From NCBI GenBank assembly GCA_031267685.1, contig JAIRYV010000040.1, positions 1-64,000 on the forward strand: 64,000 nt of DNA. The letters run 5' to 3'. Made by a program: the position numbers and the translations under genes. This document shows, one piece after another, positions 1-8,184 of the stretch (positions are counted from its first letter, which is position 1; each line of letters opens with the position of its first letter). This DNA is from Treponema sp. (GTDB lineage: Bacteria > Spirochaetota > Spirochaetia > Treponematales > Breznakiellaceae). A model generated the notes under the pieces. The model was not told the DNA's origin and made no database searches. It saw only the letters and a program-made list of their open reading frames with translations.

Positions 1-172
1 ACCTCTGGGGGCGTCAGCCACTTGTGGGGGGGGCAGCCCCATTTGGTGGTGTCAGACACTTGGGCGGTGTCAGACACTTTGGCGGTGTCAGACACTTTGG
101 CGGTGTCAGACACTTTGGCGGTGTCAGACACTTTGGCGGTGTCAGACACTTTGGCGGTGTCAGACACTTTGA
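1..172. repeat. 18-bp tandem array carrying the palindrome GTGTCAGACAC
   Basis: The unit GGCGGTGTCAGACACTTT recurs with an 18-bp period. GTGTCAGACAC starts at 49, 67, 85, 103, 121, 139 and 157, and degenerate units lie at 1-45. The 11-mer is palindromic around its central base (GTGTC-A-GACAC), so each unit can form a short cruciform or act as a two-fold protein site. The unit is a multiple of three with no stop codons, so both strands stay open and read as repeated VSDTLA or CLTPPK peptides. I do not call a gene. Up to base 440 the rest holds only two copies of GAGATGTACAAGTCT at 250-285 and a promoter. Confidence 0.9.
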
Positions 173-403
173 GTCCCCACCAAAAGATACACATCTTTTT
201 TGAAAAACAGCACATACTTTTTTGAAGATATGCAGTACTCTTATATGAGAGATGTACAAGTCTCTACCGAGAGATGTACAAGTCTTTTAAAAAACATACG
301 GCAGACGCGACTCTTAGCCTATATCTACTGAAAACTGTTCTACAGCGCTCCTATTGCTCCTGGTCAGGTAGTGCCAGAGACAGCATCGACGCCAGAACTT
401 CCC

Positions 404-430
404 TTGACATACTCTTTGTCTCCTTATAAT
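404..430 (+). promoter_or_regulatory. Sigma-70-like promoter of the M23 peptidase
   Basis: A perfect TTGACA (404-409) is followed, after a 15-base spacer, by a perfect TATAAT (425-430). The spacer is two bases shorter than ideal. Transcription should begin near 437, only a few bases before the ATG at 441, so the message may be leaderless or nearly so. Confidence 0.6.
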
Positions 431-440
431 GTAACGTGAG

Positions 441-1430
441 ATGTTTATGACACAGGGAATAAGACGGCCTTTCAAAGCGGGTGTCAAGGGTGTGAATTCC
501 GCGTGGCTCATTGTTATAGCTTTTATCTTTTTGTTGTTCAGCAGAGTGCGGCTCTGGCCGCAGGTCGTGCCTACGTTCCCTCGCATTACCCGTCTTGATA
601 ATAGCGATACCATGTTTAAACAATACACCTCAGATGTAGCATGGGCGCGAGGACGGCTCTTTAATCTGCAATGGACCGCGGAAACAACAGCTAATACGCT
701 CCAGACAATTACTGAGGCACTGACCATCTACGCCTATAAACCGCCTGCAGGGGACGTCGATCTCCTTAATCTTGCGGCGCGCTGCAATGTCCCTATCTCA
801 ACACTGGCCACGCTTAACCACATTGCTCATGCTGGTTTGCTCCAAAACGCCGGAACCTTGCTCTTGCCATCAGCGCCCGGTCTCTTTGTCGCGGAACATC
901 CGTCGTCTGATCTGGAACAGCTTCTTGCATCAATACGAGCTAACGAGCGAGGCATTATGATAACAGTGGGCAGTGAGCGCTTCTTGTTTATACCCGGTGC
1001 TGATTTCACGGCTACGGAACGGGCGTTTTTCTATAACTCAGGCTTTCGCTATCCCCTGCGCACGTTCCGGCTCACCAGTTCCTTTGGCCGCCGTGTTGAT
1101 CCAATATCAGGTAACATGAGTTCGCACAGCGGTCTTGATCTAGCGGCTCCGCTCGGAACCGAGGTCTATGCTGCCCGTGAAGGCGTGGTAAGCGAAGTTG
1201 GCTCTGATGCGGTCTATGGCAACTACATCATCATTAGGCACGATGATAACTGGGTGAGCCTCTATGGGCATCTTTCCAAGATTGAGACTGTAGTGCGTGC
1301 GCGGGTTGCGTCCGGCACGCTTATCGGCAGGGTTGGCTCTACTGGGCGCTCAACAGGCCCGCATCTGCATTTTGAACTGCGGCAGAACGGCACTGCTCAG
1401 GACCCGACCAAGTATCTGTTTCAGAACTGA
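441..1430 (+). CDS. M23 family metallopeptidase (membrane-anchored)
   Basis: Murein endopeptidase of the LytM/M23 type, expected to cut peptidoglycan cross-links on the outer face of the inner membrane. The 329-residue product has one membrane-spanning segment at about residues 20-36 and a LysM-like stretch at about 85-150. The C-terminal M23 domain (about 205-325) has the zinc and catalytic motifs HSGLD (H229, D233), YGH (H277) and HLH (H308, H310), so it looks active. The first ATG is used because it includes the membrane anchor; no ribosome site is evident and the promoter sits just upstream. The terminator at 1536-1566 follows. The specific role (division or hydrolysis) is not visible. 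Confidence 0.85.
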   Translation: MFMTQGIRRPFKAGVKGVNSAWLIVIAFIFLLFSRVRLWPQVVPTFPRITRLDNSDTMFKQYTSDVAWARGRLFNLQWTAETTANTLQTITEALTIYAYKPPAGDVDLLNLAARCNVPISTLATLNHIAHAGLLQNAGTLLLPSAPGLFVAEHPSSDLEQLLASIRANERGIMITVGSERFLFIPGADFTATERAFFYNSGFRYPLRTFRLTSSFGRRVDPISGNMSSHSGLDLAAPLGTEVYAAREGVVSEVGSDAVYGNYIIIRHDDNWVSLYGHLSKIETVVRARVASGTLIGRVGSTGRSTGPHLHFELRQNGTAQDPTKYLFQN

Positions 1431-1480
1431 ATCCCTTACTATACTATTAAGGTTTGGCGGGTCGTGGTCGATATAATAGT

Positions 1481-1566
1481 GTCAGGTATTAGTTCCCCTC
1501 CCAAATCACTAATACCTGACATTGCCTCAAGGGCCGGGACGGTGCGAACCGTCCCTTTTATTTTTT
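1481..1566 (+). terminator. Inverted repeat plus rho-independent terminator
   Basis: Two hairpins follow the M23 gene. The first has 12-bp perfect arms (GTCAGGTATTAG at 1481-1492 and its complement at 1509-1520). The second has 8-bp arms GGGACGGT (1536-1543) and ACCGTCCC (1548-1555) with a GCGA tetraloop, followed by a T-rich run at 1556-1566. The second is a textbook intrinsic terminator. The first begins with the GTCAG core seen in dispersed palindromes of this genome. Confidence 0.8.
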
Positions 1567-1580
1567 ACAGAGGGTATATC

Positions 1581-2438
1581 ATGCATATTGGTGTTAGTTC
1601 ATACTGCTTTCAAAGATTGTTGGAGGGCAGCGGGTTTTCACTATTCGACGCTATTAAAGAAGCGAAGAAAGCAGGCTTTGACGCTATTGAATTTACCGAC
1701 TTTGCTGTGCCAAGTGGCAAAACGCAGGTTGCCTTTGCCGCTGAGTTACGCGCTGCCTGTCAGTCAGAGGGACTGAGTATTCCCTGTTACGCGGTTAGTG
1801 CGGATTTTATCAATGGTTCTGGGGGCGACATGGCCGCTGAAACAGCGCGGTTGAAAGCCAAGCTTGATGTTGCCGTGGCGCTTGGCGTGATGGCCATGCG
1901 TCATGATATAACGTGGAAGCCGTCACGGGGTATGTCTTACCAGGAGGTCGTTGTCCGTGTTGCGCCAGCTGTCCGTGAACTGAGTGAATATGCGGCGCAG
2001 GCCAATATCCGCACTATGAGCGAGAACCACGGTTACTTCATGCAGGACAGTGTACGTATGGCGGCGCTTGTGTCAGCCGTGAGGCATCCGAACTATGGTC
2101 TGCTTGTAGATATGGGGAACTTTTTATGTGCCGATGAAACAAGCGTCACAGCGCTTTCGAGCGTATTGCCCTATGCCTTTCACATACACGCCAAAGATTT
2201 TTTGTGGAAGAGTGGCGCTGAACCTTGTCCGGACGATTCGTGGTTTCCCACCCGTGCTGGCAACTGGCTGCGTGGCACTGTACTGGGACACGGTGTTGTT
2301 TCGGTGGGCCAGTGTCTCAGGCTTGTCAAAAACGCCGGCTATGACGACACGGTTTCGCTTGAGTTTGAGGGTCCCGAAGAACCGTTGTTCGCTATTCGCA
2401 AGGGCGCTGAGTTTTTGGCGAAGTATCTCGTGCCTTAA
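1581..2438 (+). CDS. Sugar phosphate isomerase/epimerase (xylose-isomerase-like TIM barrel)
   Basis: Protein of the AP endonuclease 2 / xylose isomerase-like TIM-barrel superfamily, acting on sugars or inositol-type substrates in the cytoplasm. From ATG 1581 it is 285 residues, the usual size; an upstream frame to 1464 runs through the terminator and is rejected. The start has AGAGGG at 1570-1575. Metal-ligand-type motifs are present in order: SENHGYF near 150, LVDMGNF near 180, HIHAKDF near 205 and SLEFEGPE near 258. No neighbour pins down the substrate, so the exact reaction is unassigned. Confidence 0.75.
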   Translation: MHIGVSSYCFQRLLEGSGFSLFDAIKEAKKAGFDAIEFTDFAVPSGKTQVAFAAELRAACQSEGLSIPCYAVSADFINGSGGDMAAETARLKAKLDVAVALGVMAMRHDITWKPSRGMSYQEVVVRVAPAVRELSEYAAQANIRTMSENHGYFMQDSVRMAALVSAVRHPNYGLLVDMGNFLCADETSVTALSSVLPYAFHIHAKDFLWKSGAEPCPDDSWFPTRAGNWLRGTVLGHGVVSVGQCLRLVKNAGYDDTVSLEFEGPEEPLFAIRKGAEFLAKYLVP

Positions 2439-2498
2439 GGCCGTGTTGTAAACGATTCGTCGCCTTGTGGTTTTTCTGAATACCTGTTATGCTAAAGT

Positions 2499-2720
2499 AT
2501 GACTTCTGAACAGGAATCGATACTACTTTCCAATGCTACATCTTTTGAGACGGTTCTGGATCAAACCTGTGAACGTCTATGGGGGAAAAAAGTGCGCTAT
2601 TCCCTGCGGCGTTTACAAGAGCTGGACAGCGATTTACAGAACCTTGAGGCTGAACTGGAGGTTTTCCTGCGTGATTATGAAAGGCAACACTCTATACACG
2701 ATCTACTGCATAGGGTATAG
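2499..2720 (+). CDS. Hypothetical small protein upstream of rpoZ
   Basis: A 73-residue, charged, probably helical protein (LRRLQELDSDLQNLEAELEVF suggests a coiled coil). I do not recognise a family with certainty. It ends 9 bases before rpoZ and reads in the same direction, so the rpoZ-miaA operon probably starts here. The position and size resemble small conserved spirochaete proteins next to rpoZ, but that is inference. It is superficially like the exonuclease VII small subunit, though the motif is not convincing. Confidence 0.55.
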   Translation: MTSEQESILLSNATSFETVLDQTCERLWGKKVRYSLRRLQELDSDLQNLEAELEVFLRDYERQHSIHDLLHRV

Positions 2721-2729
2721 TAGGTTATT

Positions 2730-2921
2730 ATGATTTTTCCATTAGAAGAACTTATCGAATACAACAAAAACATGTATGAAATCACTTCTGCTGCCTCCCG
2801 TCGTGCCTACCAGCTCTCGCGGCTTGAAGACCCGGACATTGAGCTTAATGATGGCAAGGTAGTTTCTCTTGCGGCTCGTCAGTTGTTCACCGAACAAATT
2901 GAATTTCACATCGAAGACTAG
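2730..2921 (+). CDS. rpoZ: DNA-directed RNA polymerase omega subunit
   Basis: Omega helps assemble core RNA polymerase by holding the beta-prime subunit. The 63-residue product has the family signature near the N-terminus (YEITSAASRRAYQLS, matching the usual ...LVxxAAxRARQL pattern) and the short length seen in spirochaetes. It lies between a small hypothetical gene and miaA; its TAG stop shares its last base with the GTG start of miaA, which suggests translational coupling. Confidence 0.8.
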   Translation: MIFPLEELIEYNKNMYEITSAASRRAYQLSRLEDPDIELNDGKVVSLAARQLFTEQIEFHIED

Positions 2922-3922
2922 TGTCATCGGCGTTTTCTATTCCGGTTTTCTTGCTCTTCGGCCCTACTGCTTCTGGTAAAACAGAGGTTCTTGAAACCCT
3001 GTTTACCGGTGCGGGAGTGTTTTCTTTGGCGGAGATCGTTTCGGCTGATTCCATGCAGGTATACCGAGGTATGGACATTGGAACGGCAAAGCCGTCGCAG
3101 GAATTGCGGGCGCGGATTCCGCATCATCTCATTGATGTGCGAGCGCCTGATGAATCGTTCAGTGTTGGCGACTTTGTTCACTTGGCCAGCGAGCTTTGCA
3201 CAGACATTGCTGCGCGGGGTAAGCTGCCGGTTCTTTCCGGCGGCACGGGTTTTTATCTCAAGAACTTTGTTCAGGGATTGCCCGCAGCCCCGCCGTCCGA
3301 TGTGCTGATACGGCGGGAACTCAGGGAAGAACTGAGTCTGCGCGGCGCAGCGGCTCTTGCCGAAGAACTTGCCAGCTGTGATCCAATAAGTGCAGCGCGT
3401 ATCCACATCAATGACACATACCGGCTGCTCAGGGCGCTTGAGGTCGTCCGGCTTACAGGCAAGCCATTAAGTTCTTTTGCTATGAATGGGCAACGGGCAT
3501 TGAGTCGCTACCGCTTCCTCCTCATTGGTCTTGAGAGGCCGCGAGAGGAGCTGTACCAGCGCATTAACGAGCGTTGCGCCGCCATGTTTAGGGTTGGCCT
3601 TGCTGATGAAGTTCGGCGGCTGTTTGAGGCGGGTTACACCCCGAAAGCCCCTGGTCTGCGGGCTATTGGCTATCACGAGTTTTTTGAGGAAGATGCTACG
3701 GGCAACTTCGCGCTTAAAACCAACCTTGACGAGGTAGAAGCGCTTATTGCCCGCGACAGTCGCCATTATGCCAAGCGCCAGATTACCTACTTTGCCTCGC
3801 TTACGAATAACGACGGCCAGCCTGTTCACTGGGTTTCCGCAGCAGCCCCGCCTGTCGAGTGTATCCGAGTGGAGCTGGAAAAGCTGCTTATGAAGCGGAG
3901 GCACGACTTAGTGCCTCTATAA
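2921..3922 (+). CDS. miaA: tRNA dimethylallyltransferase MiaA
   Basis: Transfers a dimethylallyl group to N6 of A37 in tRNAs reading UNN codons. The 333-residue protein has the P-loop GPTASGKT (about 13-20), the DSMQVYRGMDIGTAKP substrate motif (about 47-62), SGGTGFYLK near 105 and the RDSRHYAKRQITYF motif near 285. Length is normal. It starts at GTG and overlaps the rpoZ stop by one base. It converges with metG, whose stop is only 4 bases away. Confidence 0.95.
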   Translation: MSSAFSIPVFLLFGPTASGKTEVLETLFTGAGVFSLAEIVSADSMQVYRGMDIGTAKPSQELRARIPHHLIDVRAPDESFSVGDFVHLASELCTDIAARGKLPVLSGGTGFYLKNFVQGLPAAPPSDVLIRRELREELSLRGAAALAEELASCDPISAARIHINDTYRLLRALEVVRLTGKPLSSFAMNGQRALSRYRFLLIGLERPREELYQRINERCAAMFRVGLADEVRRLFEAGYTPKAPGLRAIGYHEFFEEDATGNFALKTNLDEVEALIARDSRHYAKRQITYFASLTNNDGQPVHWVSAAAPPVECIRVELEKLLMKRRHDLVPL

Positions 3923-3925
3923 TCC

Positions 3926-6148
3926 TTAATGCACTCCTCCGTTGGCTATGACTCTTGTCTTTATGGGTTTGCCGTCGATAAAGAGCGCTGTGCCGCCTGA
4001 AACTACGGTGTAGTCAGCTACAGCAAGCGGCACGGAGAAGAACGTGTCGATGTCTATCTCGGCAGGCGGCTCGCTGGCGACTCCCTCAAGCGTTACGTGG
4101 GTTCCAGTTGGCGCGTCACCTGCGTCAAGTGCTTCCACTGTTTCATTATCGTCCTCGTCTTTGAGTGATGCCGCAAGCAACATGCCACGACTCTCAACGC
4201 CGCGCAGTTTCGCTGGTTTCAGATTATATGCCACGATGATCTTTTTACCTAGAAGCTCTTCTTCTTTATAGAAGGGAACCAGACCTGACACGATCACTCG
4301 TTCCTCACCGGCGATTTCGAGCGTTTCGATATAGAGCTTGTCCGCCTTGGGGTGGCGTTCAATTTTGACGATCTGGGCAACGCGGAGGTCGAGGAAGCGG
4401 ATGAACGGCGGCAATGCTGGTAAGTCTGGTTTTTCAGCAGCGCGTTCCTGCTGAGTGCCAGCGTAACGCTGACGCAGCGTGTTGATAAAGTCGTCTTCCA
4501 GCCGAGAGAAAAGCACCTCGCTGCTAATACGGCTGAGACCGCTTGTTTCACCGAGTGAAGCCCATGTAAGGGCATCTTTGCCAATGCGCTGTCCCAAGAA
4601 GGCGGCAATCTTTTCAGCAGCTACAGGTATGTATGGGTGAATCAGTATTGCCAGGTCTTTAATGAGGTAACACAGGTCGTGGATCAGGACTGCGGCAGCA
4701 GGCGGGTTTTCCTTGCGCGTCTTCCACGGCTCACCCTCCTGAAACGTTTTGTTAGCAAATGACGACAGCTCGAAGATGGCGCGGAAGGCGTCGCGCAGTT
4801 CAGCCTTCTCAAGTTTGGCACTAATGTCCGCCTCGAACTCACGCACCTTGTTCCAGAACATAGCGCTGGCAGACCCGTCACTATCCGGTATCATGCCATC
4901 ATAGTAGCGGGTAACAAACGACAGAGTGCGGTTGACCAGATTGCCCAGGTTGCCGATGAGTTCACCATTCACCTTTTCCTGAAAATCCTTCCAAGTGAAG
5001 AGTGAATCCGCCTTTTCTGGACGATTGTAAAAAATATAGAAACGCCAGACATCAGCGTCAATGCCGGTTTCCTTCACGTCAGTGCCAAACACACCAACGC
5101 CTTTGGACTTGGAGAACTTGCCGCTCTCATAGTTTAAGTATTCGCTGCTGGACATGTGATGCAGCATAGTCCACTGCTCACCGGTTCCAAGCTGGCTAGA
5201 CGGGAAGATCACCGTATGGAAGGGAATGTTGTCTTTACCAATGAACTGGAACAGTTCCACATCATCTGGCGCTTTCCACCAGTGCTTAACAAAGTCATGC
5301 CAATCTGCCGGAAATCCTGGCTCACCGCTCCGCTCCGCCCCCAGATTACCAGTAATTGATATATAACCAATGGGCGCGTCGAACCAGACGTAAAAAACCT
5401 TGTTCTCATAACCTGCCTTTGGTACCGGTATGCCCCACTTGAGGTCACGGGTAATGGCCCGCTCACGCAGACCGTCGCGTATCCACGCCTGAGTCATCTG
5501 TACTGCGTTATTTGCCCAGTCGCCCTTTTCCGCCGCGACCGTGATCCATACCTCAAGCTGGTCTTTGAGCTTTGGCAGGTTGATGTACAGATGCTTGGTT
5601 GATCGAAGGATTGGCGTTGAGCCACAGCGTGAACAGCGCGGTTCCTTGAGTTCGGTAGGGTCAAGCAGCTTACCACACGCCTCACACTGGTCACCGCGTG
5701 CGTCTTCATAGCCGCAGTGGGGACAAACACCACGTACATAGCGGTCAGCCAGAAAACGATCGCACTTGGCGCAGTGTAACTGCTGGTCAGTATGTTCCAC
5801 AATGAAGCCATTGACGTCCAGTTTCGTAAAGATGTCCTGAGTAACTTCGGTTTGGATCGGTGTGGAGGTACGCCCAAACTTGTCAAAGGCGATATTGAAC
5901 CAGCGGTAAATATCAGCGTGGATTGCGTGATAGCGGTCGCAGAGTTCTTGCGGACTAATGCCCTCTTCAGCGGCGCGGTTTTCCGTAGCTGTTCCATACT
6001 CGTCTGTTCCGCACACATAGAGCGTCTCGTAACCGCGCAAACGGCAGAAGCGCGTAAAGGCATCAGCGGACAGCACCTGAATGAGATTCCCCAGATGGGG
6101 TACATTGTTCACATACGGCAGTGCCGACGTGATGAGTCTTCGTTTCAT
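3926..6148 (-). CDS. metG: Methionyl-tRNA synthetase
   Basis: Charges tRNA-Met. The 740-residue class I enzyme has the HIGH-equivalent PHLGN near residue 20, a zinc region with four CxxC-type knuckles (about 125-175), the KMSKS loop as KFSKSKG near 345, an anticodon-binding helical region, and a C-terminal EMAP/Trbp111-type tRNA-binding domain (about 590-690; FLDLRVAQI and KLRGVESRGMLLAAS). The extra domain implies a dimeric enzyme. It is monocistronic here and converges with miaA. Confidence 0.96.
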   Translation of the reverse strand: MKRRLITSALPYVNNVPHLGNLIQVLSADAFTRFCRLRGYETLYVCGTDEYGTATENRAAEEGISPQELCDRYHAIHADIYRWFNIAFDKFGRTSTPIQTEVTQDIFTKLDVNGFIVEHTDQQLHCAKCDRFLADRYVRGVCPHCGYEDARGDQCEACGKLLDPTELKEPRCSRCGSTPILRSTKHLYINLPKLKDQLEVWITVAAEKGDWANNAVQMTQAWIRDGLRERAITRDLKWGIPVPKAGYENKVFYVWFDAPIGYISITGNLGAERSGEPGFPADWHDFVKHWWKAPDDVELFQFIGKDNIPFHTVIFPSSQLGTGEQWTMLHHMSSSEYLNYESGKFSKSKGVGVFGTDVKETGIDADVWRFYIFYNRPEKADSLFTWKDFQEKVNGELIGNLGNLVNRTLSFVTRYYDGMIPDSDGSASAMFWNKVREFEADISAKLEKAELRDAFRAIFELSSFANKTFQEGEPWKTRKENPPAAAVLIHDLCYLIKDLAILIHPYIPVAAEKIAAFLGQRIGKDALTWASLGETSGLSRISSEVLFSRLEDDFINTLRQRYAGTQQERAAEKPDLPALPPFIRFLDLRVAQIVKIERHPKADKLYIETLEIAGEERVIVSGLVPFYKEEELLGKKIIVAYNLKPAKLRGVESRGMLLAASLKDEDDNETVEALDAGDAPTGTHVTLEGVASEPPAEIDIDTFFSVPLAVADYTVVSGGTALFIDGKPIKTRVIANGGVH

Positions 6149-6222
6149 AACTTTGTATTATATAATCTTGAAGGAAAAACGCCTATCCCTCTTGACAGCG
6201 ACAGGTGCTGGTATTCGTGTCT

Positions 6223-6237
6223 ACGTGTCTGACACGT
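6223..6237. repeat. Isolated GTGTC-N-GACAC palindrome
   Basis: ACGTGTCTGACACGT is a 15-bp palindrome around a central T, with the same core as the tandem array at 1-172. It lies 75 bases upstream of metG. The surrounding stretch 6240-6512 shows no credible gene. Confidence 0.7.
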
Positions 6238-6512
6238 AAAGGAGAGGACTTATTCTCCTTATTATCATCCGATATTCGCAGGCAAAAAGGAGAGTATGCA
6301 TGGCAAGCTCTCCTTACCCGTACACTCCACAACGCGCTTAAAAATAGCACACGCTGCGCATTGATACACGGTTATTCCCAGCCGCCCACAGTAGCAGCTT
6401 ACGTGCTATACAGGGTATCGCTCGCTTTAGCCGTGTTGTCGCGGTACTCAGCGCCACTAACAACATAGACCGCCATGCGTACCATGAACCGTTTTATACC
6501 GTAAAGCGGCGG

Positions 6513-7508
6513 CTATACTCCCAGGGCCCGCGTGATCTGCTCGTCGCTCAGGCCCAACACACGCAAATTCGTCATCGCTGTCTGTTACATTTTCTGCTCC
6601 AGCCTCTCTAGGCTCTCGTGATATTGCCGTTCCAGTAGCTCTTTCTCTCGGCGAATCATCTTCTCAAAATCAATCTCCATGTACTCAAACATGCCTCCAG
6701 CCTCCTTCCCCTTGATTGTATTGGTTATAGCGTTTGTGACTTCCTCCGGTATCTTCGCTTTCTCCAAAAACGCCCGAAATATGCTTATCACCACATTCTT
6801 CAGCGCTTCTGGAAGCCCATTCATAAACTCCATAAACGCCGGCGGTAAATCACGCAATAGCGGCAGGTCTTCCTCCCGGCGAACCTTGTCCAAAAGCAAC
6901 ACAAACGAAAGCGCATCACCAAGCCGCATCAGCATATCCCGATCGTAGCGGTTTAGGTCTACCACAATATACTCAAACGAAGGTATATACCGCGCAAATA
7001 GTTCACTCTTCCATACCTTCTTCATAAAGTTCGTCTCCACGTTCCAAGTACCAGGCCCATCAAAAAACGCTACCGCCAGTATCGGCGGGTACTTAAAACC
7101 TTTCCCGCGACTAGGACGCTTCCCTCCGCCACTCTCTCCTTCATGCGCCTTCGCATCCGCTTCTTCCTCATACTTGTGCCAGATTTATACCATGAAGCGC
7201 AGCACCTTAAATGGTTCTCTGAAGTTGACTCGCGACTCATGCTCTATGATGGCAATCACAAAATGTTCTAGCGACGAAGCATCTGGCTCGTGAAGGCGGA
7301 TTTTTTTCACTGTGTCAGACTCAATCTCGTCATGTTCCAGCGACGGATAACGCCCACTGACATCCTCAATATCCTCAACGCGTAAGCCCTTGAAGACATC
7401 CAGCGGCACAAAGTCCCGTATAAACTCAGCAAACAACTCGTGCTTGTCTAAGAGTATCTTGAACCCGCTGTCTTTTATCTCACGTGGCCGCTCTGTTTCC
7501 ATAAACAT
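6513..7508 (-). pseudogene. Rpn/YhgA-like PD-(D/E)XK transposase-family protein, broken by two in-frame stops
   Basis: One continuous frame runs from ATG 7508 to TAG 6513 except for TAA at 7185-7187 and TAA at 6585-6587. The N-terminal part (KDSGFKILLDKHELFAEF...) and middle (FKYPPILAVAFFDGPGTWN, EYIVVDLNRYDRD) match the Rpn family of recombination-promoting nucleases. The conserved IWHKYEEEAD follows the first stop in frame, and the normal tail NLRVLGLSDEQITRALGV follows the second. Thus nonsense mutation, not frameshift, broke it. Such genes are often multicopy in spirochaetes. Read-through is possible but unlikely. Confidence 0.85.
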
Positions 7509-7540
7509 AGCATACACAAGCACTTCACCCGCTGTCAAGC

Positions 7541-7607
7541 AACAGTGCATAGTGCGTCAGTGTACAGGGTGCAACGTGCGCTGTACACTGACGCACTATG
7601 CACTGTT
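7541..7607. repeat. Perfect 27-bp inverted repeat
   Basis: Arms 7541-7567 and 7581-7607 are perfect complements over 27 bp, separated by 13 bases. There is no T-run typical of a terminator. It sits just upstream of the Rpn-like pseudogene start, so it could be a mobile-element end, a bidirectional hairpin or a protein site. Its arms contain GTGCGTCAGTGTACA, loosely like the GTGTCAGACAC family. Confidence 0.9.
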
Positions 7608-7639
7608 ATTCCCAGTTAGTGGCCATTCCACATTCCGGG

Positions 7640-7745
7640 AGAAGTTATCGCTATAGCAGGAGAGATTACCTGCTATGGCAGGAAAGATTACCTGCTATGG
7701 CAGGAGAAGTTATCGCTATAGCAGGAGAAGAGATTTGCTATGATA
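7640..7745. repeat. Degenerate 21-22-bp direct repeats
   Basis: About five units built on GAGAAGTTATCGCTATAGCAG or the variant GAGAGATTACCTGCTATGGCAG follow one another. Each contains a small inverted motif (CTATAGCAG or CTGCTATGGCAG). From 7750 to 8184 I see no gene; the remainder is unexplained. Confidence 0.7.
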
Positions 7746-8184
7746 AAACGTTTCATCCTCCTTACGAAAAGGGTAGTCTGCCCCTTCAGACCGCATAGCC
7801 TATCCTGAAACAGCCAGTAACACGTGTTAAGCGCCTTCCCTCTCAAGGAATTTGCCGCCTGCTAGTCATCTTGGAGAGATAGAGGACGCGCTAACCTACA
7901 ACGTTTCTCACTACTCATGGAACCATCCTATCAGAAATATAAAGTTTTGTTAAGCAGGCATAGTCACATGAGAGAACAAAGCCGTCGCCCTTAGAAGGTA
8001 ATGTCCACGCTCGTGCCAGATACCCGTGAAGCTCCCCGTCTTATGCCCTGATACTTAGGCTTGTTGCTACTCTATTGGTGGACATGTTGTTTTTCCCGGC
8101 ATGTATGGATGTACGCTGACCGCCTGCCACGATATGGTGACAGGATAACGGTGTAACGATATCAGATACTGCGATACGCGAGCG

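Noticed and set aside
22-225. Open frames encoding VSDTLA or CLTPPK peptides over the 18-bp array
   Set aside because: Frames are open only because the 18-bp unit lacks stops; no ribosome site or conserved protein.
2499-2720. xseB (exonuclease VII small subunit)
   Set aside because: Size is similar but the LExIVxxLE-type signature is missing; left as hypothetical.
6205-6468. An 87-codon plus-strand frame upstream of the Rpn-like pseudogene
   Set aside because: No recognisable protein features, composition is odd, and it crosses a repeat palindrome.
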